From: Pseudomonas bohemica
GTDB taxonomy: Bacteria > Pseudomonadota > Gammaproteobacteria > Pseudomonadales > Pseudomonadaceae
Length of the DNA stretch: 64,000 nucleotides
Assembly: GCF_002934685.1 (NCBI RefSeq)
Contig: NZ_NKHL01000091.1
Location: forward strand, 1-64,000
Reading direction: 5' to 3'
Every line of letters starts with the position of its first letter. Within the stretch, counting starts at the first letter, position 1. Shown here in pieces: positions 8,778 through 17,205 of this stretch. A program made the position numbers and the translations under genes. The notes beneath the pieces were generated by a model, which saw only the letters and a list, made by a program, of their open reading frames with translations, had not been told where the DNA came from and searched no databases.

Positions 8778-9171
8778 CTGCGCCGCACGAGCTGATCTAC
8801 ATCACCACGGACACGCGTCTGGTCAATCTGCTGCGCGAAAGCATCCCCGACTTCAGTGAGCGCCCGGATTCGGCCCTGGAAACCAAGCGTTATTCCATCG
8901 CGACCAACAGGGTTACCCAAGGCCTGGGGTTACTTTGGTGGACGAGTTCGCCCTGATGGGCATGCAGCACCAGAATCTGCGGGTACGCCCTTTCGGCCTG
9001 GATATCGCTGTTTCACTGGTCACGGCTATCACATCGGGAGGATCGCCCAAGCGCTCGGCGCCGGACTTTCTGAAAGTGTTCGAGGACGTCATCGCGCAAA
9101 ATCCGATACGTAGCCTCGAAGATCTCCCGCTGGCTTCGCCCTTGGGCTGCTCCCTAGACTTACCGGGATGA
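8778..9171 (+). pseudogene. LysR-type regulator, 3' remnant truncated by the IS and frameshifted
   Basis: Immediately after the IS end the frame reads APHELIYITTDTRLVNLLRE, SERPDSALETKRYSIATNRV and TQGLG, then breaks. One base later the other frame continues VDEFALMGMQHQNLRVRPFG and FEDVIAQNP to a stop at 9171. Restoring one G in the GGGG run near 8930 gives GLGVTLVDEF, a standard LysR effector-domain phrase. The DNA-binding half is gone, so the gene is dead. What it regulated is unknown. Confidence 0.7.
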
Positions 9172-9199
9172 CAATGAGGGATCCGGTCGGCGTAGCCTT

Positions 9200-9853
9200 C
9201 TATTCTTTCCCATCATCGCCGGGTATCGGCTGCTGGTAGAACTCATGGGCACGGACAATGGCTTCCGCGATCTTTTCCAGGGGTTCGCGTTTGGCCATTG
9301 CTTGAGCGCGCAACGCGTTGTAGGCATCACGCTCCGACAGTTGTCGGGTATCACAGAGTATGTGAGTGGCTTTCTGGACAACCCTGCTCACGATCAGACG
9401 GCCCTCAAGCCGCTTCACCTGTTTCTCGCGCTCGCGGCTACGCTTGGCCTGATTGAGCGTAAGGACCATCGCCGTCATCACGCCAAACGATTTGATAGGC
9501 GCTGGAAGCATTGCGCAGGCGTTGAGGGTCAGCAGCGCCTCGATGAGCAATGGGTTTTCGTGGCTGATGACCGGCAACACGGGCGGTGTACCGCGTAACA
9601 ACCAGGGCGCGTTGACCATCATGGTTTTGGGTGTCACAGCAAGGATTACCAGATCGGCTTCCAAGGGCATGCGTTCAGGAATCGGCCACTGAGTCCTGAA
9701 TTGGCAGCCCATGCGCTGTAACTGGGCGGTCAGCTTCTGGCCGTCCTCGTTGTCAGGATGGATCACCAACACCATCAACTCCCGAAGGTCCTTGAGTGGC
9801 GACACGTCAGGACTTTCAGACAACCGCTTTTTCTTTCCCGAGCGCAAGGTCAT
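9200..9853 (-). CDS. amiR: AmiR/NasT-type ANTAR antiterminator
   Basis: This 217-residue RNA-binding regulator has an N-terminal pseudo-receiver (about 25-140) without a proper phosphorylation site, a helical linker with basic residues (about 138-150) and a C-terminal ANTAR domain (about 150-205; VSRVVQKATHILCDT, DAYNALRAQAMAKREPLEKI). By analogy with P. aeruginosa AmiR it is held by the amide-binding AmiC homologue encoded just upstream, whose stop overlaps its start (ATGA). When an amide binds, it is released to prevent transcription termination in the leader of the target operon. The divergent leader at 11280-11394 is the evident target. N-terminal basic residues 1-18 are unusual but need not be functional. 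Confidence 0.85.
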   Translation of the reverse strand: MTLRSGKKKRLSESPDVSPLKDLRELMVLVIHPDNEDGQKLTAQLQRMGCQFRTQWPIPERMPLEADLVILAVTPKTMMVNAPWLLRGTPPVLPVISHENPLLIEALLTLNACAMLPAPIKSFGVMTAMVLTLNQAKRSREREKQVKRLEGRLIVSRVVQKATHILCDTRQLSERDAYNALRAQAMAKREPLEKIAEAIVRAHEFYQQPIPGDDGKE

Positions 9854-10992
9854 GGTTCGCGCCGATTCAAGGCCCAGGAACCCAGCCTGGGTGAGATGAG
9901 GTAAGGGTCGGATGGCACGTTGGTCGACGTCTCATAGAGGATATCGAACTGACCCTCTGCATTGGCCCGCGCGATGCGTGCATAGAGGTGGGCATGGTGG
10001 TTGCCACCGTCGATGCGGATGGTGCCCTGGGGTGCCTCGAACTCGATCAGCGGCAGGTACCGGCGGATGGTGTCCACGTCCAACGACTGGGTGCGACGCA
10101 TCGCCATGGCCAGGATATGCACCTGAAAGTAGGCGGCTTCCCAGCACATGTCGGTGACCTGGTCCTCGCCGAACATGGCCTTGTAGCGCGCAATGGTCTG
10201 GTGATTGATTGGGTTGTCGATCGATTGAAAATACGAGGCTGCCGTGATGTGGCCTGCGACCTTGGCGGCACCAATGCTGCGGATTTCCGTTTCACTGGTG
10301 GTGAGGCTGGCAATTGGCAGCTCTTCGGGTTTGAAACCCAGTTCTGCATATAAGTCGTACAAGTGTCGAAGTCCGTCTCCCACCACGGTACAGAAAATGA
10401 AGGAGGGGGGGTCGCGCTGTATATGCTCGAAGAGTTTGCGGTAATCCTCGCGGGTGGCGTCCAGCGGCACATAGTACTCGCCCAGCTTTTCGCCGCCTTC
10501 TTCGTAGATCAGATCGCTCATGACCCGGTTCGATTCGTAGGGATAAATGTAGTCGGTGCCAATCATGATCACGCGTTTGCCGAAGTTCTCGAACATGTAG
10601 TTGGCCAGCGGGACGTTATTGAGGTGTGACGTCGAGCCAGTGCATATCACGTTGTCCGAATACTCGAAGCCTTCATAGAACACTGGGTAGAACAACAGGG
10701 CGTTATAGCGCTCCACCACTGAAATGACTTTTTTGCGCATCCACGACATGTAACAACCCAGAAGGAACTTGACGTCCTGCTCGACGATTAATGACTCGGC
10801 ATGTTTCACATACAGGTTGGGCTTGGATTCAAGGTTACTCAGGCACAACTTGAAAGGCCGGCCATCGATACCGCCAGCGGCGTTGACTTCAGCGATAGCC
10901 AACTGTGTGCCCCGGCGCATGGAGGCTTCAATGTCGGTGATGGGGCCGGATTCTGAGAACAATCCCCCCAGCAGGATAGGCTCATTTGACAT
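9850..10992 (-). CDS. amiC: AmiC-like amide-binding sensor protein
   Basis: This 380-residue type-1 periplasmic-binding-fold protein lacks a signal peptide, as expected for the cytoplasmic AmiC, which binds short amides and controls AmiR. Recognisable stretches are GGLFSESGPITDIEASMRRG, LGCYMSWMRKKVISVVERYN, LFYPVFYEGFEYSDNVICTG and PIASLTTSETEIRSIG. It is clearly related to the secreted binding protein encoded divergently at 11756 (same FYP.CYEG and VICTG phrases), so sensor and transporter protein probably see related ligands. Start ATG 10992 has AGGTTGAG upstream. Confidence 0.88.
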   Translation of the reverse strand: MSNEPILLGGLFSESGPITDIEASMRRGTQLAIAEVNAAGGIDGRPFKLCLSNLESKPNLYVKHAESLIVEQDVKFLLGCYMSWMRKKVISVVERYNALLFYPVFYEGFEYSDNVICTGSTSHLNNVPLANYMFENFGKRVIMIGTDYIYPYESNRVMSDLIYEEGGEKLGEYYVPLDATREDYRKLFEHIQRDPPSFIFCTVVGDGLRHLYDLYAELGFKPEELPIASLTTSETEIRSIGAAKVAGHITAASYFQSIDNPINHQTIARYKAMFGEDQVTDMCWEAAYFQVHILAMAMRRTQSLDVDTIRRYLPLIEFEAPQGTIRIDGGNHHAHLYARIARANAEGQFDILYETSTNVPSDPYLISPRLGSWALNRREP

Positions 10993-11310
10993 TACTCAAC
11001 CTTGAGTGGCGAAATTTGGCCTGCGGCAAGGTGCGCCGCAACAAACATGTTCGAAGCAATATGGATGCCAGCGCCCTAGGCCGACTTGCAAACACTGTGT
11101 CTCGGGCGTTCAACCATGGTGCGTATGTGGGGCGCTTGCCCTCATCCGAAGCGCCCCGGGTGCAGTAAGGGAATATGGCAGTTACGTAACATACTGCTTA
11201 TCAACAGGTTTATTTCGTTGGCCCGAGACTTGCTTTCATCGCTACGCTGCGTCTTTGTTCATCCTTACGCCCTCTTGGCAAGTAAGGAAACCTGGACGAA
11301 CGACTGAGTC

Positions 11311-11349
11311 GGACACCGCCGTCCCCTCGGACCCAGGCACATTAGCCTG
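11311..11349 (+). promoter_or_regulatory. Candidate ANTAR-target RNA: tandem hexaloop hairpins
   Basis: Hairpin 1: GGAC (11311-11314), loop ACCGCC, GTCC (11321-11324); the loop has the A1 and G4 that ANTAR proteins recognise. Hairpin 2: CAGGC (11334-11338), loop ACATTA, GCCTG (11345-11349); A1 is present but position 4 is T. The 3' arm of hairpin 2 overlaps the first base of the terminator stem, so forming it would compete with termination. CCTGG at 11291-11295 could also pair with CCAGG at 11333-11337, giving an alternative fold. Confidence 0.6.
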
Positions 11350-11394
11350 ACGCTTCCCGCACTTTTAAAGCGCGAGGGAGAGTCGGGCTTTTTT
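11349..11394 (+). terminator. Intrinsic terminator inside the amide-operon leader
   Basis: An imperfect stem pairs GACGCTTCCCGC (11349-11360) with GCGCGAGGGAGAGTC (11370-11384), followed by GGGC and a run of six T (11389-11394). It lies about 360 bases before the first structural gene and right after the hexaloop hairpins, the layout of ANTAR-controlled attenuators. Confidence 0.65.
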
Positions 11395-11755
11395 GTGTTC
11401 TGAAAAAATACACAGGCAATTGCCACAGGTAAGGGTTTCGGCGTTTACCTTAAGCGAAGTATTGTCCGAAATTAATTCGCTAGTTATTTAAAGCGTTAAT
11501 ATTCCATGTTTAAAAATGGAAGGTTATCTGCTGTTTGATACTAAATTCCCCCTGCGCAACGCTCATTTAAAGTGCGCTGGGCGCTATTTTAAGGCAGCAA
11601 AGAAAGTTGCTGAAAAATTAAATAAGCGCGTGACAAACCATTAATTACTGACTAGATTCGTGATTCCTGGTAGGAAATATAGTTTCTAGATGAGAATAAT
11701 ATTGCGCCTATTGCCAGTGTGTTTGGCCTATCGACAATGACTGAGAGGGTTTGAC

Positions 11756-13066
11756 ATGAGCATCACTCGTCGCAGGTTTATCCGTAATGCTTCCCTCACC
11801 GCCGCCGCTGCGGCAGTGGCTCCTTCATTGTTTTTGCCGGGTGCAAAAGGCGCCTGGGGTGCCACGCTCAGCAAGGGCAAGCCGATCAAGGTGGGTGTGC
11901 TGTTTTCCCTGACTGGTGGTCTGGCGGTGCCAGAGGAAGATTCGGCGCTGGTGATGCAATACGCCATTGACGAGATCAACGCCGCCGGCGGCATCAACGG
12001 CTCTCCCATCGAGCCGGTGATCATCGACGCGAAATCCGACATGAACGTCTATTCGGAGAAAATGCGTGAGCTGATCCTTCGTCATAAAGTCATTTCGGTG
12101 TTCGGCTGCTACACCTCCGCCAGCCGCAAAGCGGTATTACCGACGGTAATGAGTCAGCGCAATCTGTTGTTCTATCCCACCTGCTACGAAGGGGCCGAAT
12201 GTTCGCAGAACGTCATCTGCACCGGGCCGCTGGCCAACCAGCATTCCCGCGACCTCATCCCGTTCATGGTCAAGACCTTCGGTAAAAAGGTCTTTTTCGT
12301 CGGCTCCAATTACGTGTGGCCCAAAGAATCGAACAAGAACGCCAAGTTGTGGCTGGAGCAGGCGGGAGGCGAACTGCTCGGTGAAGAATACATCCCGCTG
12401 GGCAGTTCCGAGTTCGGCCCGATCCTCAACAAGATCCGCGCCGCCAAACCCGACTTCATTTTCTCCACGGTGGTTGGGGCTTCGGATATCGCATTCCACC
12501 GCCAGTTCAAGCAGGAGGGGTTCAGCGCTGACAAGATGCCCATCGCTTCTCTGACCACGGGTGAAATTGAAACCCGTGCCATGGGCAACGAATTCGGCGC
12601 GGGCCACTTCCTTTCTGCCCCGTATTTCCAGGCCCTCGACAACCCGACCAACCATCGTTTCGTGGAAGGGTTCCTTGCCAGCAAGTATGGCAAAAACGGG
12701 ACCACGCACTACAACATGGAAGAAACCTACACCTCCGCATACGTGTTCAAGGCCGCGCTTGAGAAAGCCATCGCCGGACACGGCATCGAGGAAGTGACGC
12801 CGGCAATGATCCGAGCGGCCGCGGCGGGCGTTCGCCTGGAAGACAGCGTTTCTCCCGAGGGTGCCGTGTGGATCGATGAAAACAATTTCAATACGTGGCT
12901 GGTACCAAAGATCGGCCAATGCCAGGCCGATGGCAGTTTCAAGATCGTCAGCCAGGCCCCGTCCCAGGTGGCACCTGATCCTTTCTCGATCTATCCCGAT
13001 GCCGGGAAATGTACCGCCGAAGGCTTGAAGGCCGCCAACGGATCGATCCGCAAGGACGTCATCTGA
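11756..13066 (+). CDS. Tat-exported ABC-transporter substrate-binding protein (urea/amide type)
   Basis: This 436-residue UrtA/FmdD-type binding protein begins with a twin-arginine signal (SITRRRFIRNA, then an alanine-rich stretch cleaved near AWGATL, residue ~38). The mature part has KVGVLFSLTGGLAVPEEDSA, INAAGGINGSPIEPVIIDAK, LLFYPTCYEGAECSQNVICT and SLTTGEIETRA. It should capture a small amide or urea-like solute for the two permeases and two ATPases that follow. Similarity to the neighbouring AmiC-like sensor and the downstream amidohydrolase favours a formamide-type ligand over urea; that choice is inference. GAGGG precedes the ATG. Confidence 0.88.
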   Translation: MSITRRRFIRNASLTAAAAAVAPSLFLPGAKGAWGATLSKGKPIKVGVLFSLTGGLAVPEEDSALVMQYAIDEINAAGGINGSPIEPVIIDAKSDMNVYSEKMRELILRHKVISVFGCYTSASRKAVLPTVMSQRNLLFYPTCYEGAECSQNVICTGPLANQHSRDLIPFMVKTFGKKVFFVGSNYVWPKESNKNAKLWLEQAGGELLGEEYIPLGSSEFGPILNKIRAAKPDFIFSTVVGASDIAFHRQFKQEGFSADKMPIASLTTGEIETRAMGNEFGAGHFLSAPYFQALDNPTNHRFVEGFLASKYGKNGTTHYNMEETYTSAYVFKAALEKAIAGHGIEEVTPAMIRAAAAGVRLEDSVSPEGAVWIDENNFNTWLVPKIGQCQADGSFKIVSQAPSQVAPDPFSIYPDAGKCTAEGLKAANGSIRKDVI

Positions 13067-13121
13067 CCCGACAGGCAGCCTGGCTGCCTGAAACCCCGAA
13101 GTCTTTTTAAAGGACAGAACT

Positions 13122-14003
13122 ATGGATTATTCCTGGGTGACGTTCGCCAACGCTCTGCTGCTGGGCCTAAGCATTGGCAGCATCTGGTTGATAGCCGCAC
13201 TGGGGCTGACGATCATCTACGGCACCGCGGGCGTCATCAACATGGCCCATGGCGAGTTGATCATGCTGGGCGCCTACAGTGCTTATTGCTTGCAGACTTA
13301 CCTGGGCGTCTCTTACCTGCTCTGCATACCGCTCTCGTTCGTGATCGTCGCGCTGTTCGGGCTGGTGATCGAACGGGTGCTGATTCGTTATCTGTATGCC
13401 CGTCCGCTGGACACACTGCTGGCAACCTGGGGTGTTTCTCTGGTGCTGATGCAGGGCGTGCGGATGATTTTCGGCAACGACCCCAAGTACATCAACATGC
13501 CGCAATTTCTGTCGAGCAACGTCTCATTCGGGCCGCTCAGCCTCTCGGCGTTCCGGATACTGATCATCGCCATGACGGCGGTACTGGTCGGGGCATTCTG
13601 GTACGTGTTTTATCGCACGCATTTCGGCATCAAGATCCGCGCGGTGACCCAAAACAAAGAGATGGCTGCCTCGTTCGGCATCAATTCCCAACGGATCTAC
13701 ATGCTGACTTTTGCCTTGGGAGCGGGGCTGGCCGGGCTGGCCGGTTCGTTGTTCGCGGCGCTGAGTATTGTCCTTCCAAATATGGGCACCGGCTATATCG
13801 TGCAGTCGTTCCTGGTGGTCGTCACGGGTGGAGGCAGCCTGTTGGGCAGCGTTGCGGCCGGGGCACTGACCGGCGAAATCCAGTCGGTGCTGGCGTACCT
13901 GATCAACGATACGTTCGCGCGCTTCATGTTGTTCATCCTGATCGTGGTGTTCCTGCGCTTCAGGCCCCAGGGGCTGTTTTCGGCAGGGGCGACCCGGCGA
14001 TGA
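13122..14003 (+). CDS. ABC transporter permease, UrtB/LivH type
   Basis: This 293-residue polytopic inner-membrane protein of the branched-chain amino acid/urea permease family has about eight hydrophobic segments. Family phrases include GLTIIYGTAGVINMAHGELI near the N-terminus, FGIKIRAVTQNKEMAASFGI (the ATPase-contact loop) and FRPQGLF at the end. It pairs with the next gene to form the channel for the amide transporter. An AAAGGA ribosome-binding site is upstream. Confidence 0.9.
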   Translation: MDYSWVTFANALLLGLSIGSIWLIAALGLTIIYGTAGVINMAHGELIMLGAYSAYCLQTYLGVSYLLCIPLSFVIVALFGLVIERVLIRYLYARPLDTLLATWGVSLVLMQGVRMIFGNDPKYINMPQFLSSNVSFGPLSLSAFRILIIAMTAVLVGAFWYVFYRTHFGIKIRAVTQNKEMAASFGINSQRIYMLTFALGAGLAGLAGSLFAALSIVLPNMGTGYIVQSFLVVVTGGGSLLGSVAAGALTGEIQSVLAYLINDTFARFMLFILIVVFLRFRPQGLFSAGATRR

Positions 14004-14054
14004 AAACCTTGAGTCTTTTCCAGGCACCCGCGTTCTTTCATGGAGGCTTTCAGG

Positions 14055-15158
14055 ATGTCGAGTAATCCCTATCACGACAAACGCTGCCAGTGGCTGATGT
14101 ATCTGGTGTTTTTCGCTGGTGTGGGGCTGATCCCGGTCTTCATCGACGACGCATTTCTGCTCAACCAGTTCGCCCTGTATGGCGTGTTCGGTCTGTTGGC
14201 GGTGTCCATCAGCTTGTGCTGGGGGGCGGGCGGCATCCTCAACCTGGGTCAGGGCCTGATGTTCGGCCTGAGCGCGTACGGCATGGCGATGACCATGCAG
14301 ATGCAGTCCCAGGACCCGATCAACAATCCCATTCCCCCGTTCATGCTCAATAACGGGCTGGACCATTTGCCGTGGTTCTGGAGTCTGTTCAGCAGCACCG
14401 GTGGCGGGATCTTCCTCACCCTAGCGGTGCCCACGCTGTTTTGCCTGTTGTTCGGCGGCCTGATGTTCTCGGCGCGGGTGTCGGGGCCTTTCTTCGCGAT
14501 CATTTCATTGGCGTTGCTCAGCGCCGTCGGCACCCTGGTGCTGGACATCCAGCCGTACACTAATGGCGCGAATGGCATCAGCCCGCCGATGCCGCTGCAG
14601 ATATTCGGCGCGCCGCTGGACCCGTATTCCACGAGCATGTTCTGGGTGGTGTTCGTCTGCCTGTGCGGCCTGACGGTGCTCGCCAAGCTGATCACCCAGA
14701 GCAAATTCGGACAGATCGTCCATGCGCTGAAAAACGACCCTGAGCGGGTGCGATTCCTGGGCTACAACGTGGCGCTGTACGAGACGCTGATCTACACACT
14801 GTCGGGTTTTATCGCCGCGGTAGCCGGCTGCTGCTTCACCCTCATCGTGCAGTACGTATCGCCGGCGCAATTCGACGTCGCATTCAGTATCACGATGGTC
14901 ATCTGGGCGGGCATTGGCGGACGCCTGTCCTTGCTGGGTTCGATCATCGGTGCGCTGTTGATCCAGGGTGGGCAAAGCTATCTGGGAGACAGTTTTCTCA
15001 ACAGCTGGATGTTGATCCTCGGGCTGTTTTTTATCGTCGTGGTGCGCTTCCTGCCAAGGGGCCTTGCGGGGCTGATCGAAAGTGTCCTTGGGCGCTTGCG
15101 CACCCCTGAGCCCGCCGCGCACGAAGCGTCGGCGGCCTTGACCAAGAGTGGGAGCTGA
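14055..15158 (+). CDS. ABC transporter permease, UrtC/LivM type
   Basis: The second permease has 367 residues and about ten membrane segments. Typical motifs are GLLAVSISLCWGAGGILNLG, SKFGQIVHALKNDPERVRFL and IWAGIGGRLSLLGSIIGALL, ending in FLPRGLAGL. ATG 14055 is chosen over an in-frame start at 14040 because GGAGG lies at 14042-14046 at the right distance. The C-terminal tail after residue 335 is hydrophilic. It forms the channel with the preceding gene. Confidence 0.9.
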   Translation: MSSNPYHDKRCQWLMYLVFFAGVGLIPVFIDDAFLLNQFALYGVFGLLAVSISLCWGAGGILNLGQGLMFGLSAYGMAMTMQMQSQDPINNPIPPFMLNNGLDHLPWFWSLFSSTGGGIFLTLAVPTLFCLLFGGLMFSARVSGPFFAIISLALLSAVGTLVLDIQPYTNGANGISPPMPLQIFGAPLDPYSTSMFWVVFVCLCGLTVLAKLITQSKFGQIVHALKNDPERVRFLGYNVALYETLIYTLSGFIAAVAGCCFTLIVQYVSPAQFDVAFSITMVIWAGIGGRLSLLGSIIGALLIQGGQSYLGDSFLNSWMLILGLFFIVVVRFLPRGLAGLIESVLGRLRTPEPAAHEASAALTKSGS

Positions 15159-15160
15159 GC

Positions 15161-15910
15161 ATGGCCGGCGTTCTTGAAATTCGTGACTTACACAAGCGCT
15201 TTGACACCCATCACGTGATCAATGGCTTTAGCCTGGACGTGGCGGAGCAGACTTTGTCCTGCCTGGTCGGCCCTAATGGCGCGGGCAAGACAACCTTGAT
15301 GGACTTGATCACAGGTCGATTGAAGCCCACTTCGGGCAGCGTGCGTTTCCATGGCGATGAACTGACGGGCCTGAGTGAAAACGACATCGCTCGCCGGGGG
15401 CTCGGTCGCAAGTTTCAGATACCGGCGGTGTTCAAGGACCTCTCGGTGCGGGACAACCTGACCGTGGCCTACAGCCGACACGTCAACCCGTTCATCAACA
15501 TGATCAGGTTTTCCGACCCGGCCATGAATCGACGACTCGAGGAGGTCTGCACGCTGGTGGGATTGCATAATCGCCTGCGGGTTGAGGCCGGCCTGTTGTC
15601 CCACGGCGAAACCCAGTGGCTGGAGATCGGGATGGTGCTGATGCAGGAGCCGCGCCTGCTGCTGCTTGATGAGCCTATCGCCGGAATGACCGAGGGTGAA
15701 ATCGAGAAAACCGCGCATTTGCTGCGCAAGATTCGCCGCACGGCCACGTTGATCGTCGTTGAGCATGACATGGGCTTTGTGCGTGAAATCGCCGATGTCG
15801 TCACCGTCATGCACATGGGCACGCTGCTCGCCCAGGGACGTATCGACGAAATCGAGGCAAATCCGAAAGTCCGGGATGTCTACCTGGGCACGGAAGAGGA
15901 GAGCGCCTGA
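15161..15910 (+). CDS. ABC transporter ATPase, UrtD/LivG type
   Basis: This 249-residue ATP-binding subunit has Walker A GPNGAGKTT, the LivG-type GRKFQIPAVFKDLSV loop and Walker B RLLLLDEPIAGMT. The signature region reads LLSHGETQWLEIGMVL in place of the usual LSGGQ, which is normal for the urea-type (UrtD) branch, where LSHG(Q/E) is common. It sits two bases after the permease and overlaps the next ATPase by TGATG. Confidence 0.9.
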   Translation: MAGVLEIRDLHKRFDTHHVINGFSLDVAEQTLSCLVGPNGAGKTTLMDLITGRLKPTSGSVRFHGDELTGLSENDIARRGLGRKFQIPAVFKDLSVRDNLTVAYSRHVNPFINMIRFSDPAMNRRLEEVCTLVGLHNRLRVEAGLLSHGETQWLEIGMVLMQEPRLLLLDEPIAGMTEGEIEKTAHLLRKIRRTATLIVVEHDMGFVREIADVVTVMHMGTLLAQGRIDEIEANPKVRDVYLGTEEESA

Positions 15911-16608
15911 TGCTGATGGATGTACGAAACCTGTCGTCCTGGTACGGCAAGACACAGATCTTGCGCGATCTCTCGTTCGATCTTCAGCAAGGCCAATGCC
16001 TTTGCGTGCTTGGCCGAAACGGCGTAGGCAAGACCACGCTGATGCGCAGTCTGATGGGCCTGTGCGACAAGACCACCGGCAGCATCCGCATGCTGGACAA
16101 CGAACTGGTGGACGTGCCCACCCATGACCGATGCAAGGAAGGCATCGGCTACATCCCCCAGGGCCGGCAGATATTCGGCAAGTTCACGGTGCGGGAAAAT
16201 ATCCTGCTGGGATCGTTCGCCCGCGCCGACGGCAAGACTGAAGTGCCGGAACTGTGCCTGTCGCTCTTTCCCTATCTGGCCGACAACCTCGATCGCCGTG
16301 CGGGGCTGCTATCGGGTGGCCAACAGCAGCAGCTGGCGATTGCCCGAGCCTTGGCGGTCAACCCGAAAATGCTCCTGCTCGATGAGCCGACCGAGGGCAT
16401 CCAGCCCAACATCGTGGCCGAGATCGGACAGACGCTGAAGATGCTGAACAAGGAAATGGGCATCACGCTGATCCTCACCGAGCAACACATCAAAGTGGCG
16501 CGGGCCTTGAGCAACGCGTTCCTGATGATTGACAACGGGCGCATCGTCGCCCACGGCAGCATCGACCAACTCTCCGATGAGCTGGTGGAAAAACACATGA
16601 CCGTCTGA
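15910..16608 (+). CDS. ABC transporter ATPase, UrtE/LivF type
   Basis: The second ATPase subunit (232 residues) has Walker A GRNGVGKTT, signature LLSGGQQQQLAIARAL and Walker B MLLLDEPTEGIQP. GYIPQGRQIFGKFTVRENI is typical of UrtE/LivF. It is translationally coupled to the preceding ATPase and completes a five-gene transporter. All parts needed for import are present and intact. Confidence 0.9.
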   Translation: MLMDVRNLSSWYGKTQILRDLSFDLQQGQCLCVLGRNGVGKTTLMRSLMGLCDKTTGSIRMLDNELVDVPTHDRCKEGIGYIPQGRQIFGKFTVRENILLGSFARADGKTEVPELCLSLFPYLADNLDRRAGLLSGGQQQQLAIARALAVNPKMLLLDEPTEGIQPNIVAEIGQTLKMLNKEMGITLILTEQHIKVARALSNAFLMIDNGRIVAHGSIDQLSDELVEKHMTV

Positions 16609-16664
16609 CGTACCTGAAACGAAAGTCCAGGGCACCTGACCCTGCCGATGATAAGGAGTGACTG

Positions 16665-17105
16665 ATGATATCGATACCTGCAAAAGGAACCCTGGAGCGT
16701 GATGCGTTGATCGCCGAGCACCGGCGATGCGTCGACTCGATGAAAGGCGTGGCTGGCTTCTCGGTGCTGTATTGCGCCACGCCTGGCGACACCACCGATG
16801 TGAGCGGCGGGATTCACGAATTTCCGGTGCTGCGCCGTGTATTGCTGCGCATGCGCGGTGAAAGTCCGGCGGGCAAATTGGTCGTGGTGTGCACCAAAAT
16901 CGAGGAGCAGTGGCGGATTGCGCGGCTGTCAGGGGTTCGCGGCGTGCCGCCCACGTTCGTCAACGACGTGGTGTACGACAACGAGCAGGAGATCCAGCAC
17001 GACATCTTCCTGATGCGCCTGGACGAACTGCCAGCGGACGCCGGCATGCCTGAGCACTTCCACGACGGCTGGAAGCGCAAGGACGATAACTGGCCAATTA
17101 CCTGA
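16665..17105 (+). CDS. Small protein; candidate small subunit of the dimethylformamidase-like enzyme
   Basis: This 146-residue soluble protein has no signal peptide and lies between the transporter and the large amidohydrolase subunit. Known N,N-dimethylformamidases have a small subunit of about 130 residues encoded just before the large one. The segment QWRIARLSG...DNEQEIQHDIFLMRLDEL resembles, from memory, the C-terminal half of that subunit (a YRIA... / EEEAMHAVFLRRIEDV pattern). This is suggestive, not proof. The N-terminal half is unlike it and contains FSVLYCATPGD. AAGGAG precedes the ATG. Confidence 0.5.
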   Translation: MISIPAKGTLERDALIAEHRRCVDSMKGVAGFSVLYCATPGDTTDVSGGIHEFPVLRRVLLRMRGESPAGKLVVVCTKIEEQWRIARLSGVRGVPPTFVNDVVYDNEQEIQHDIFLMRLDELPADAGMPEHFHDGWKRKDDNWPIT

Positions 17106-17205
17106 CCGGTCACCGATACGCCCCTCTTATTTTTTGACTGTTCCTGACAGCGACGCCCTGACGTAGCTCGGGCAGACGCATGCCGCGATTTTGGAGATAA
17201 GCACT

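Larger units (their letters stand above)
10993..11755. promoter_or_regulatory. Long divergent regulatory region and leader of the amide operon
   Basis: No gene is evident in these 763 bases. 10993-11280 must hold the promoters for amiC-amiR (leftward) and for the amide operon (rightward); I could not recognise a sigma-54 or strong sigma-70 site. 11281-11394 folds as an ANTAR-type leader with terminator (separate entries). 11395-11755 is strikingly AT-rich and sits between that terminator and the first gene. It could contain a second promoter or simply untranslated leader. Confidence 0.6.

Noticed and set aside
10993..11280. Sigma-54 promoter for the amide operon
   Set aside because: TGGGGCGCTTGCCC near 11130 has GG and GC at the wrong spacing (9 instead of 12 bases).
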